From Calliopum simillimum (taxonomy: Eukaryota > Arthropoda > Insecta > Diptera > Lauxaniidae), in the NCBI GenBank assembly GCA_951812925.1, contig OX638370.1, forward strand, positions 62,001 through 126,000: a DNA stretch of 64,000 nucleotides, read 5' to 3'. The notes beneath the pieces are model-generated. The model made no database searches. It had not been told where the DNA came from and saw only the letters and a program-made list of their open reading frames with translations. The position numbers and the translations under genes were made by a program. Positions 46,685 through 59,185 of this stretch are shown piece by piece (position 1 is the first letter of the stretch; every line of letters starts with the position of its first letter).

Positions 46685-47949
46685 TGGTAACTTAATATTT
46701 ACCATATATTATTTTAAATTATATTTTTAATAGAAGGAGTTTTCATAAAATTTTCATCTTCTTTTATTGAATATCAAATTTGAATGAATCTAATTTTCAA
46801 TTTTTGAAAATATAACAAAATGAAATTAAATATAAACATAAGTTTTAAAGTTAACAAAATCAAAGTTCTTAAAGTATAAAAACATTCAATTAAATGTGAG
46901 AACATTATATTTAATGGACCCCACATTTACTCCCCCTCCAGTATTGAATAGGAATTATTTAAATTAAACCTAACGAATAAATTATTAATTCAAATTGAAA
47001 GTAACTTTCTTATTAAGTTTCAATGTGCTTTGTATTGTGTTGTCGTTGTTTATGTGTGCAGGTTTTAAGTTGTCTATTGAAATGATTTGTGTGGAATTGC
47101 CTTTTTGTATTTTAAAAGTATGTTTGTTTTTGGATATAACTTTATATGGTCCTTCAAATGGTGCTTGCATTCCAGAGGTTCGGTTAAGTTTGATGAAAAC
47201 ATATTCACAAGAATGTAAATCTTTTGGTATAAATGATTTACATGATGAGTGATGCACAACTTTTGAGCGAACTTGTGAAAAATAATTCTTGAGTTTTTGT
47301 AAACAATCAATTGGTGAAGATGCTTTGTAGTTAGAAACAATTAATTCTCCAGGAATACGAATTGGTTGTCCATACACCAGTTCAGCTGAGGAAGTTTTCA
47401 AATCTTCTTTTACAGTGCTTCGCAAACCAAGTAAAACTAATGGTAAAACTTCAGTCCAGTTAGGTGAATTGCCTGAAGAAATTAGTGAAGTCTTAAGTTG
47501 ACGATGAAAACGTTCAACCATGCCATTTGACTGAGGATGATATGGAGACGTGTGAATTTTGTGTATACCAAGAATTTTTGTAAGTTCATTAAAAATTTTT
47601 GAAGTAAATTGACTTCCTTGGTCAACAGTAATTTTTAATGGAATACCAAATCGTGATATATAATTTTGAATAAATGTGTTTACTATTGTGTTGGTTGATA
47701 TATCTTTAATAGGGTAAGCTTCAGGCCATATATTATTTTAAATTATATTTTTAATAGAAGGAGTTTTCATAAAATTTTCATCTTCTTTTATTGAATATCA
47801 AATTTGAATGAATCTAATTTTCAATTTTTGAAAATATAACAAAATGAAATTAAATATAAACATAAGTTTTAAAGTTAACAAAATCAAAGTTCTTAAAGTA
47901 TAAAAACATTCAATTAAATGTGAGAACATTATATTTAATGGACCCCACA
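46685..47949 (-). mobile_element. Internally deleted Ty3/gypsy-like LTR retrotransposon
   Basis: Direct repeats 46685-46925 and 47726-47949 are LTRs. They begin TGTGGGGTCC on the minus strand and appear identical over 224 bp. A purine-rich tract (GGAGGGGGAG) adjoins the 3' LTR. Between them only the integrase core and C-terminus remain. Flanks share CTATGTA (46678-46684 and 47950-47956). The 5' LTR lacks its last 17 bp and is fused directly into the integrase coding sequence at a CCA microhomology. Confidence 0.9.
46985..47725 (-). pseudogene. Integrase core and C-terminus of LTR element (truncated)
   Basis: The frame is open from the LTR junction (WPEAYPIKDIST) through FGIPLKITVDQGSQFTS (second catalytic Asp), YHPQSNGMVERFHRQLK (catalytic Glu) to a chromodomain-less C-terminus ending VTFNLN. 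The zinc-binding N-terminus and first Asp are lost with gag, protease, RT and RNase H. It cannot act alone. The family is Ty3/gypsy-like by HPQSNGMVERFHRQLK and the LVYG motif. Confidence 0.88.
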
Positions 47950-47956
47950 CTATGTA

Positions 47957-48689
47957 CATGCTACTTCCCATACGCCTGCATCAATTTGCAAATCCAATAC
48001 GCGGTTACTCGACCAGACTGATGACAGACATTCTACGGTTGCGTTGAACAAATCTCTTTCTACTTATGAATTAAGTAAATTAGTTTGATTGACATTTTTG
48101 TAAGAGTTGAAAAACCTTCACAATTTTTTAAATATTTTTAACGATAAATGCAATTACAATTAAATACATGTATACAAGGGTTATTAATCATATAAGATTT
48201 AAAATTATCTTTTATCTAGGAATAAACCTACAAAAAGCAATACACATTAGTATATATTTACTTTTAGAGGTGGCAAATAATTTTTTGGATCAAGCAATAG
48301 GGTAAAGGCGGGAGATGTGGCACCAGTGGGTGATATGGCACCCCTATCATTTTCAATACTTGCAGCTTTCATAGCATTTAAATATGGACACAGTTCAATT
48401 CAACTGCGCGAGAGACTTCGTGGTATGTTCTTCGTTTAGCTGTATATGCAATAATAGCTTCTGTGTGGGATTTTTAAAAAAATTTTGGAAATGTAAACGA
48501 CTCACATTTGTTTTGCATATACTTTGAGAAGCAGCAGAACGGTAAGTATTTGATACAGCTTTATGGTGGATATATCAAAACAAACAGAATTGAATGTGAT
48601 TTCGTTTTCGGATGAAAAAATTTCTCGTCAAACCTACAGAAATATTGGGGATAAATTATTTTTTCTTTGTATAAAAGCCAATATTTCCT
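47957..48689. other. No recognised gene
   Basis: Non-coding as far as can be seen. A GATGTGGCACC/GATATGGCACC pair occurs at about 48316-48345. I looked here for the missing N-terminal part of the Fanzor fragment and found no RuvC-I-like motif. Confidence 0.4.
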
Positions 48690-49082
48690 TTGAATAATGG
48701 GGGTTATCGTGCAAATGGATCGACTCTAATTTGTATCGGTTCAAGTGAAATCTCATCAGGGTCACCAATGCGCAGCTATATACGGACACCACATCGGAAA
48801 TTTGTACGGGCATTGCGAGAACATAAAAATGTCGACGTTATGTTAGTTAATGAATATAGAACTACTAAGCTATGTGCAAATTGTTATTTTGAAAATAAAA
48901 CATCACTATCACCACACAGGTATCAATTTTGTCCAAATTGCAATACTTGTTGGAATCGTGATGTTAATGCTGGTGCTAATATATTGTACTTGGGCCAATG
49001 TATTATTGCCGGTATCAAAAAAAATTTAAATTTTTGTAAAAGTACTACTATTTCTGGTATAGCGAAAAATGTATGTACTTGA
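48690..49082 (+). pseudogene. Fanzor (TnpB/OrfB-like nuclease) C-terminal fragment
   Basis: The open frame encodes the C-terminal third of a TnpB-superfamily protein. Seen: VMLVNEYRTTKLCANC with the RuvC-II Glu (residue 55 of the frame), a zinc ribbon C62-x2-C65 ... C81-x2-C84, and the RuvC-III motif WNRDVNAGANIL with Asp 91. In TnpB and Fanzor these parts form half of the RNA-guided DNA-cleaving centre. The RuvC-I Asp, bridge helix and N-terminal wedge are absent and there is no plausible ATG start. It is therefore a remnant, though uninterrupted over 130 codons. The upstream edge coincides with 18 bp shared with a MITE terminus. Fanzors usually travel as passengers of DNA transposons. Confidence 0.85.
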
Positions 49083-52000
49083 CCGATTTTATTGTAATAA
49101 ATAAAAATGGTTTAACTCTGGAAAATTCAGATAACACAATCGTGTAGTCTGAGTCTGAAAGGGTTATGTATGTAGTGTTTAAGGTTTTTAATTTCGCAAA
49201 TAAAAAATTTAGTATTCATACAAATTGAGTATGAAACAAAATAGTTTCCCGACTGAAAAACATCTTCAGAAATTAATTTAATTAAATTAAATTAACGCTA
49301 TAGAACTACTCTGATCCTTATTCTCTGGTATAGTATAATTGAAAAAAGTCAACCTTGTGAGTTTATTTTGAGCGAACTTGGAACTCAAAAGTTTTTGGGA
49401 AACACAAGTGCTATCACCTCTTCGATTGAAATGCTTTCGTAGATTTCTGCTGTTTAGTATTGGAATTGGAATCCGCAATGCAGTAGAAAACATGGCAGAT
49501 CAAAATTCATCTGAATAATGCTGTTGGAAAAGAATATTTCAGAATTAGGGAAACCTTGTAAAGAAATCAAAGGAGTCGCAAAAAGATCGAATTCAATTTA
49601 GATGATCAGTAATTTCGCTATAAATGAATGATACTTAAACTGCAGGATACTGACGCAATATAGCGTACCTACTCGTAATTATGTATGTATGTAATTTAAA
49701 TACACATGTACTTTCATTCAAACTTGAAGTATGTATCTACATTAGTTTAAGGCACTAAATAATGAAAAGTCTGTAGAAGAAAGTCTTACTAAATCCACAA
49801 GTAACTATTTGAGGCGCACATATGTACATATGCGGACAATCACCATAATTGAGTATACAGCAGCCTAAGATTAACACGGCTGGTGCATGAAAACATAATT
49901 TATATTTTATTACAGTCCTCCATCAACTCAATTAGAAAATTTTTGGTGAGTGATTGAAACAAATTGAGCACCAAAAAGACGCTTTGATTTAATTTTATTC
50001 AGCAATAACTTGTAGCATAAGATCAAATTTGAGCGAGCAAACGTTATTTACAAAGCACTGATTCGTAGGTATATTAATTTTTAGTAAGAATATATCTATG
50101 ACGTTAACCATTAAATTTGGGAAAAATTAATTGTCGGCTGATGAGTTCTTATGAAGAAAAAAAACACTTTTTTGATCAAAATCGATTTTATTTTCTAATA
50201 TTTCGATACCTTCGTTGTAGAACGATTTACACTTGGCCTCAAAAACGGCGTTTTTTTTCGGCGATCACTTTCTCATTTGATCCACTTTGAAAGTAACTTT
50301 CACATGCTAAAATTTTCATGTAAACTTGAAAACATACCATATTTTGATCTTTTAAAACTATTTTGTGGACTTTTTATGTTTTCCGGAACAACTGCAGAAT
50401 TTCGGTGAACAAATCGTTTAGCATTATTATTGCTTGTATGACCGCATTTAAAATCAGCATGACATTCAATAATGAATGGTCGATTTTCCTAGTGCAGAGT
50501 CCGGATCACATTTATCAAGCCAAGCTTTTGTTTCAACAGTGTTTTTTCCCATCAAAAAGCAATTTTTTTTTATTGTTTTGAAAATAACAAAAGTTGTTTC
50601 ACTGAAACCACTATATTTTTCGAAACAGACATCAGATTATCATCAAATTTTTACAGCTACCTTTTGAAAGTTAGTACTTATTTGTGTCGCCATCTGTGCG
50701 TCAGATCCGGGACTTGACAATAGATAGTTTGTTCAAGCCAGACATTTTAAATTCAAAATCCTCGACAACTTTGTAGCTTTAAAATTGTTCGAATTATTGT
50801 TGGATTCAATCAAAACTTCTTAACTGTTCTGAATAAATCGAAAATTGTTTATATTCATTTGTGAGGAAAGAAAATTTCCTCTGTTTTCATTCGGAATAAA
50901 AACAGTAACATTTCATAAAGCAGAGAACAAGAAACAACAGGTAGAATTCTTTACGCACATCTGTGTTAAGGGTGTTTAATATGAGAAATGAAAAAGTTGA
51001 AATTAATCCGCCTCCAAGAATTCACCATTAAAGTATACAGCAGGTAAACATTTGCTTGTGTTTTTATACAAGTATAAGTAAAAAAATATGACTATGTATA
51101 TACATATGTATATGTATGTAGTTTGGACTTATGTGATTAAGCGAAATATTAAATTTTTGTATTATGTTTCTTAGATATAATAAAAGACTTACATTTTTTA
51201 GTTTTACGCAATTAACTAAAACTATGTAAAAACATATGTTTATGTTCTTAACTCGAACATTTCAAGTGAATTTCTTTTATTATGCCAGACGGATGTAAGC
51301 AAATCAATATCTTTGTGCACTATGCAATCTTTTTTTTTAGGGATGAATTTATAGTATACAAAAAACTGAGTTTATTTTTGAAAACTTCCACAGCAGTTGA
51401 TTTATAATCGGTATACGACAATAGCATATGGCCTATAGTCCACAATTACAAATCATACGAATTGATGTACATAAGTACAAAAGGTCTCAAATAAATTTAA
51501 TAAATTAAACTGGAGTTTCGATCGATGGGCCCGATTAACGCTGTTTGGAAATTTGTTATTGAATACGTAAATAAATGCGTTAAATATGGTTGCATTGGCG
51601 CCACGACCTCTTGTTCGAATTCAACTAGTTATAGTTTGGAGCTTCCATAAATAATTCCCTGTGTCGATTTTGGTTACACATTCAAACCGCAGAAAATTCC
51701 GCATTTAGTACTATTCCAAAAACTGAATGAACGCCCTATAAATCAGATTGTGTAAATAAACAGCTGAGTCACAATTTCAAATTGTTTTTGAACCTTACTG
51801 ATTTCTTTATATTTATGCGTTTTATACTTTTAACGTTTGTATTATTACTTTCATCAAAATCAAATCAAATGTGCATCAAAAATCGACAAAAAATCAGCTA
51901 AGTATTCGCACTTAGGAAATTTCCTTACATTTTTAACACTATTAATCCATGCAGAAACTGCGAAAATAATTCTCCATACAAAGTTGTGTCACTGACAAAA

Positions 52001-53778
52001 AAAAGTAATTTTGAAAAGGTAATGCAACAAGTAATGTTCACTTGAATAGTGGGCGGTGGAACGCCCATCAAAAAATAAAATGCTTCATATTTTCAAAACT
52101 CTTCGACATAAATGGGGGAGATTTAAAAACATAACATAGTAAACGATTAAATAATATTTGAAACATCGGAAAGCGAGCACAAACGAGAATGAACCAGGAG
52201 GTTGACGAAACTCATTTTAACATGCATATCACTATAGCTCAAAAGGCACACTATTTTGGGCAAAAATAATATATGTACTATAGCTTAAGTCTAATGGAAA
52301 TATGTGGAGATATTTTGGAGGAAAGCTAGAATTTGCGAAAAAAAATTCGTTTTCTACAGTGCCAAATAATACATTCAAAAGTTATTGCAGATTTAAGATG
52401 ATATCACGGAATCCACAGTCGTGTCTTTAACACGTTATATGGGATTTCAAGATGTCATCTTAAATTGGCTATAACTTTTTAAGGAAGCATCGTATGGCAT
52501 CTTTTCAGAGCTCATTTTAAAGAAAAAGAATAGAACTACGTGATAAATTTGGTAAAAAAAATAATAAATAAATAATTTTATGCATATTGCATCCAACCTC
52601 AAAAATAGCCAAAATAGCCATTTTTCATGAGTTTGACCTCAAATATTTCCAAATCCTGACCTCGAGTTCAGATTCTACGTATGATGTTACTTCAGATTAT
52701 TAATTTTTAACCCGGTAGTAGTTACAAGAGATAATATTTTTTCCAGAATTGTTCTCGTAGACTAGAATCAACATAAAAACTACATTTGTAATTGATCACC
52801 ATGATAATAGGGACGTTGTTCATTTTCGCCAGAAAAATGTGCTTTTTGATGAATAGTGCATAACACAGGAACACAGTAGTAAAAATTTTAGTTTAATTTT
52901 AGAACCTAAAAGCATTTACATATGTATATGCATAGAACAATGCCAAAAAAAAACTATTAATTTTAAATCACTTTGGAATTACTTAATTCAAAACTTTTCT
53001 GGAATAAATTTCAAATTTTTTAGAAAAAAATCAGAATTTAATATTAAAAAAGGGACTCAAAAGTATCAAAAGTAATCTATAATTTTTTAGTGTGTATGTA
53101 GGTAAACTCGTAAATATTCACAATGTGCATCCATTTTCTCACACTTGCGAGTAAAACGCAGACAAAATTTTGGATAAGATATGTTGCAACGGATGTGCCA
53201 TCATTACGTTATACTACTTAACATCAGCATTCCATAAGTTCTGCCTGTCGCTATTTGTATCAACATTTCACGAAAGAAAAAGAAGAAAAATAAGACATAA
53301 TTTGAATTAAATCATAATTCTTTTTTACACCGATTTCTTCAAAGAAAATAATTTATTGCACGCCCTTTCCTTCGAACGTGCTTAACGATTTTTCAATCAA
53401 CAGTTAGACGGCTTCGTAATAAAAAATAGCTCTATTTAAATTAAAAATTTTTAATTCCAATATTAGCGAATATCGAATGTGAGGAGTGTGTGGATGAGTT
53501 CATAATAACAGACTCTGGGGTCGTACGCGGCGTTTGTGCATTTGTGTACATCATCATAAATCAGTATTTTTTAGAATTTATTTTTTCACTGCGTCGAAAT
53601 GAATTGTTGTGGAATTTATGTAGTTCCATGTGAAGTCATGTAGACACGCCTTGTTGAGTTGGGTTGACCTAAACCGCAAAAAACATTGAAATAGAGCGGG
53701 CACGTGTGAAAAACACAACATGTTAATTCAGGGCCGTACAAAGAGTTTTTGGGGCCAAGCCTACAGTTGAAAATAAAA
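49083..53778. other. Long stretch without recognised genes
   Basis: AT-rich DNA with a few short inverted segments (for example 52390-52490, TTTAAGATGATATCA against TGTCATCTTAAA). The small ORFs show no family signature. Confidence 0.5.
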
Positions 53779-54656
53779 ACTAGTAAGGGTGTAACTTTTG
53801 CTTATATGGGAGGTGCCACGCTTTCTTGTCCGAGTTCAACCAGTTTTTGTTCAGTGCTTGCATTTATAGTTTTTAGTGTCTGAGTGAAATTTGGTTGGAC
53901 TATCTCAAAAAACGTTTTCAGTATAGCGTTTTGAAGTTTTTGCTTATATAGGAGATGCCACGCCCTCTTGTCCAAGTTCGTCTAGTTTTAGCTTAGAGCG
54001 TGCATTTATAGTCTTTAGTATTTGAGTGAAATTTGGTTGGATTATCTCAAAAAACTCTTTCAGTATAGCATTTCGAAACTTTTGCTTATATGGGAGGTGC
54101 CACGCCCCCTTGTCCGATTTCACCCAAGTTTTGCTGAGAGCTTTATAATTCTTAGTGTTTGAGTCAAATTTGGTTGGAAAATCTCAAAAAACGCTTTCTG
54201 TATACCGTTTTAAAGCTTTTGCTTATATGGGAGGTGCCACGCCCTCTTGTCAAAAAATTTACTCAGTTTTTCCTCAGAGCTTGTGCTTAAAATTCGTAGT
54301 ACTTATGTGTATTGTGGTTGCATTGTCGCGAAAAATACTCCTAAAATTGGGTTTTGAACTTATTTTTTGTATGTGCGGAAGGCGTGTCCGTTGACCGATT
54401 TTGCTCATTTTCAATCCCCCGAGCTATCTTTGACGACGAAGACTTTGTACCAAATTTCATTGAATTATCTTGCTCAGTTTTCGCAAAAAGTGTATTTCAA
54501 CACACAGCCAGCCAGCCAGACAGACGGACATTGCTATATCGACTCAGGAGGTGACGCTGATCATGAATATATATACTTTTCTATATCTGCCACGCTTCTT
54601 TCTCTGCGTTACAAACGGAAGGACAAAGATATTCACTACACCCAGGGTATAAAAAA
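53779..54656 (+). mobile_element. GGTGCCACGCC-family element, longest module array
   Basis: Plus-strand copy from ACTAGTAAGGGTGTAAC to GGTATAAAAA with about four tandem modules of ~140-150 bp, each with TTTTGCTTATATGGGAGGTG or a variant. Confidence 0.8.
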
Positions 54657-55792
54657 TTATTTTGTTAAGCAAAAGAAGAAAGGTCCTCATATCATGCTTC
54701 CGGAGCAGCAAACAGCGTTGAAATGAGAAGCCTCTTCAAAAGAATGAGGTCTGGGTTAATTTGCGCCTCACGAAACGGCCTTGTGCTGATTTAAGTAGTC
54801 AATGTATCATAGATGTTCTTGCAAAGATGTTAAAAATGATTTTTGTTTATCAAATGACCAAAATAATTTTATCGTTCAGGGTGCAAAAAAAATGTATTAT
54901 TAGGCTAAATCAGGCTAAATCTCTCACAGCATTAATGAGTTATTGTGAAAAACATTTCCTACTTAATAGTTAGACTGATGAGCGTAAACATAGAAACGGC
55001 AATTCAATGAAAAAACCATCTATGTACAAACATCGGACAACACAGGCAATACCAAATACGTAATTTATAAAAAAAATACTTAGAATATTATTAAATAAAA
55101 AAAAAAAAATTTACTATATATCAGGATTTTAAGAAATGCTTGTCTCAAAGTTTTAAATTGCAGGCCTTATAAACAGTTCTGATTTACATAAAAACTCAGG
55201 CCCCAATATTTTCTTAATTTCTAAAGCATTTTCAAAGTTTTTTTGAGTTTACAATTACATTCTAAAAGATACAAAATTTGAGACCTTTGGTCAATTTGTT
55301 TGTTCGATTAAGACTCATATTGTGCGAACCAATTAATTGGAATTGAACTGATGCAGAGCAGTGAATTCGATAGTGAGTTACTACGGCATCCACTTGACCT
55401 CATTCAGAAAAGTAAATAAATAATGAATTTTGTAAGTTATTTAAAATTGCTTAAATAGAACACTAGTAGAATTGAATCAGTCGTTTCAGAAACCACTTAA
55501 GTCACATTTTTTCAAACATAGTTTTTTTTGCTTCAAACGCTTCCTTAAACAAATGTGCGTATTCTGGGTAAATACCACGAAAGTCGACACATTTCTTCCT
55601 GCCTAAATAATACCAAGTAAGGAGTTCATAGAAAATGGAATAAATCCGTAAAGGGGCGAAAGTAATGTTATAATATGAACTGGCTGACACTTTGTTAGAA
55701 GTTAGTAATATTGGGCTTTGATTTCACGAAAAGTTTACTTCACATTGTAGAATTGATAGCATTAAATTGTTTTGTTTAAATTATTAAAAAAT

Positions 55793-56160
55793 TCTTGATC
55801 AGCGTCACCTCCTGAGTCGATATAGCCATTGCCGTTTGTCTGGCTGGCTGGCTGGGTGTGCGTGGTAATACATTTTTTGAGAAAACCGACCAAGAAAATT
55901 CAATGAAATTTGGCACACTGCCTCCGTCGTAAAAGTTAGTTCGAGGGATTGAAAATGAGCGAAATCGGTCAACGGACACGCCTACCACCCATACAAAAAA
56001 TATATTCGAAATGCAACTTAAGGAGTATTTTTCACGACAATGCAACCAAAACACACATAAATACTAGGAATGGTTACGAATACTTGGCGACTTTGGACAA
56101 GAGGGCGTGGCACCTCCCATATAAGCAAAAGCTTCAAAACGATATACTGAAAACGTTTTG
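55793..56160 (-). mobile_element. GGTGCCACGCC-family element, partial
   Basis: Retains the GATCAGCGTCACCTCCTGAG end through one module; lacks the GGTATAAAAA and GGCCAGGCC termini. Confidence 0.75.
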
Positions 56161-56368
56161 GGTTTTGCAAGTAATAAAATTAAACAACATTAACGTTTAA
56201 AAATTCCATTATTACCTAAAATTAACTACTTAGTACACCTTAACACAGTGGCGAAAAGCCACCATCCTGGGCGTCAAAACGGCTACATGAAGGTTATTTT
56301 TATGGTCAAACAAAGTTGGTTACTACGACACGGCACATTTGATTTTAACATCAAGCCGTGCTTTTACC

Positions 56369-57145
56369 TTTTTATACCCTACACCCAGGGTATATTCACT
56401 TTGTCCTTCCGTTTGTAACGCAGAGAAGAAGGCGTGGCAGATATAGAAAAGTATATATATTCTTGATCAGCGTCACCTCCTGAGTCGATATAGCCATGTC
56501 CGTCTGTCTGGCTGGCTGGCTGGGTGGCTGGCTGGCTGGCTGGGTGCTGTGTGTGGAAATACACTTTTTGGGAAAACTAAGCAAGATAGTTCAATGAAAT
56601 TTTGTGCACAGTCTTCGTTGTCAAAGATAGCTCGGGGGATTGAAAATGAGCGAAATCGGTCAACGGACACGCCTACCGCCCATACAAAAAATATATTCAA
56701 AATGCAACTTTTTGAGTTTTTTTTACGACAATGCAACCAAAATACATAGAAATACTACGAATTGTAAGCGCAAGCTCTGAACAAAAACCAGGAGAATTCG
56801 GACAAGAGGGCGTGGCACCTCCCATATAAGCGAAAACTTCAAAACGCTATACTGAAAGCGTTTTTTGAGATAATCAAACTTAATTTTACTCAAATGCTAA
56901 AACTATAAGTTTAAACTGTGAAAAAAAAACTGGGTGAATTTGGACAAGAGGGCGTGGCACCTCCCATAGAAGCAAAAGGTTCAAAACGCTATACTGAAAA
57001 CATTTTTTGAGATAATCCAACCAAATTTCACTCAAATGAATTTGGACAAGAGGGCGTGGCACCTCGTATATAAGCAAAACTTTCAAAATACTGCTGTGTA
57101 GGGTATTTAATGTTTGGCCAGGCCAAAGGTTACACCCTTACTAGT
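56369..57145 (-). mobile_element. GGTGCCACGCC-family element, full-length
   Basis: Minus-strand copy from TTTTTATACCCTACACCCAG to ACCCTTACTAGT with three modules. It contains an expanded CTGG/GGCT tract at about 56508-56550. The Pro/Ala/Ser/Gln-rich ORFs here are translations of that tract. Confidence 0.8.
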
Positions 57146-57216
57146 TTTAATTGGATCCTTAATTTCAGAGTAAGTATGGATAACTCTCAATTAATGATTT
57201 ATCGTTTCAAAATTTT

Positions 57217-57425
57217 AACACGTTGAATCTCGCAAACTACACAAGATATTATGATGAAATTTAGTAGGTAAGGACGAAACATTAGTACCATGAACGGTAA
57301 AAAGCGAAAGTAAACAAACAAGTTCCACTTCCAAGTTTTAACGACTAAGCCATTATGAAGTCAAATTTCATTATAATATTTTGTATAGTTTGCGAAATAT
57401 AACGTGTTAAAATTTCATCATCATT
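57217..57425. repeat. Inverted repeat
   Basis: TTTTAACACGTTGAATCTCG and its near-complement (CGAAATATAACGTGTTAAAA) bound a ~209-bp imperfect foldback with TATTATGATGAAATTT inside. Confidence 0.65.
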
Positions 57426-58743
57426 TCAATCATTAATCCTTTGTATAGTTTTGCGAGATACCCTTAATTTAATGTCTAATAACTCGTAAAGTAAGGATAA
57501 AATTGAAAAAAAAAAACATAAACACGGCTTGATCAGAAAGATTATGGCTATCCAAATCCATTGACAAAAAAACTTTTAAATATTTACGTCTCAAAACAGC
57601 ATATTTTTGCACTTTGAAGCAAAGATAACTCAGGTTCCTGAGCTCCTGGAGAAAAGCGATGAGACAAGCATATTTTTTTTTAACGTCTATTTTCAGAATA
57701 GATTGGATTTTTTTATATGTGCAAAGTCGTGTCGGAGGGTGTTTTTGAAAATATTTTAATATTGAAAAAAAATAATTTTTATTTATTTTATGATATCAAA
57801 ATCGTATTTATCAAGAATTTTATTATTTTTTTTTTTTTTTGGTCACGGCAACATTTTTCCCATCATTATAACATAAAAAATCAAAGATAGAAGAAAATAA
57901 GAAATGCATTACTTAGTAGTAGCAGAAATAATATTTCTATCAGAATCTCTAATGTAATGAGGAATATAACATTTTGCAGTAATTTATTTATTTAATTTAC
58001 AATATCTGCTCACAACATTAAGATAAATGAATATTTTAATAATTTAATTTAGTGTTTTACATTTTAATAAACTCAAATGAGTAAGGATCAGTTTCGTTTC
58101 TAACGAGTGATTTCGTTACTTTTACTTTATAATTTTGCTGACAAACTTAAGAAGAAACGCATTTTCATGTTTATTTAACTTCCGCTCATTTACGGACGCT
58201 TTCCTCTTTATTAAAAATACACAATCACATACGTAATTGTACGCCTAAATCATAATCCCTTTTGTATTCGCACGTCTACCGGACATACGTATGTAGATTT
58301 CATATTGTTAAATACAAATAAAAGAAACAGTCAATTTTAAAATCCCCGAGACGCGATGGAAATCACAATTTGTGATGCAACAAAAGAATTTGAAAACATC
58401 ACTGGAACCTAAACTCTCAATAAAATCAATGAAATGATTATTTTAAAAATAAAAATTAATTTTTTACTTGGTTGCATGCAGAAATGCGGATCTGCGAATA
58501 TCAGCCTAAAATAAATGAATAAATAAGAACCAAGTATTTTGGCTCTATGTTCATAATGAAAAATCTCGGTGAATCAATATAAAATAACAAGAAATTGCCC
58601 AGAATTTCATTTTCATACATTTATTTGATGGGATCATGGGACCCGCCATATATTTTGTCCCGAAAATGGATTCCGCTGAAATCAGCGTTTTGTACAATAT
58701 GAAGTAAGCATGTTTGCTTGCCGTGACGAAATTTTTCCAATTA
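57426..58743. other. No recognised gene
   Basis: AT-rich non-coding DNA with homopolymer runs. A fragment at 57660-57740 resembles part of the inverted repeat at 32371-33078. Confidence 0.45.
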
Positions 58744-59185
58744 CACCCAGGGTATATTCACTATGACCTTTCGCTAATAACGCAGAGAAGGAGGCGTGGC
58801 AGGTACAATATGTAAAAGCATATATATTCTTGATCAGAATCACCTCCTGCGTCGATTAAGCCATGTCCGCCTGTCTGCCTGAGGAAACAATTTTCACGGG
58901 AAAACTAAGCAAGATAGTTCGCTGCAATTTTTTTTGCTGGCTTTGTCTTAAAAGTTAGTTTGTGGGATTGAAAATGAGCGAAATCGGTCAGCGGGCACGC
59001 CAAGCGCCCATCCAACAAAAGTATTCAAAACCCAATAAGAGGTAATCCAACCAAATTTCACTCAGATATTAAAGAAATCAGCATCTATGAATCAGAAACT
59101 AGGTTGATTCAGACTAGAGGGCGTGGCACCTCCGATACACTAAAGTTTTCAAAATGCTGTAGTACAAGCGTTATTTGAGGCAATG
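58744..59185 (-). mobile_element. GGTGCCACGCC-family element, diverged
   Basis: Starts ACCCAGGGTATATTCACTAT and keeps the GATCAGAATCACCTCCTGCG block and one module; more diverged than the other copies. Confidence 0.7.

Noticed and set aside
54354..54652. ORFs with QPASQPARQTD-type repeats (also 42612-42944, 55776-56054, 56379-56736)
   Set aside because: They fall in the CAGCCAGC tract of the GGTGCCACGCC-family repeat, in several frames.
38259..59185. CRISPR-like regularly spaced repeats
   Set aside because: The ~150-bp modules are parts of a dispersed eukaryotic repeat, with no short repeat/spacer structure and no cas genes.
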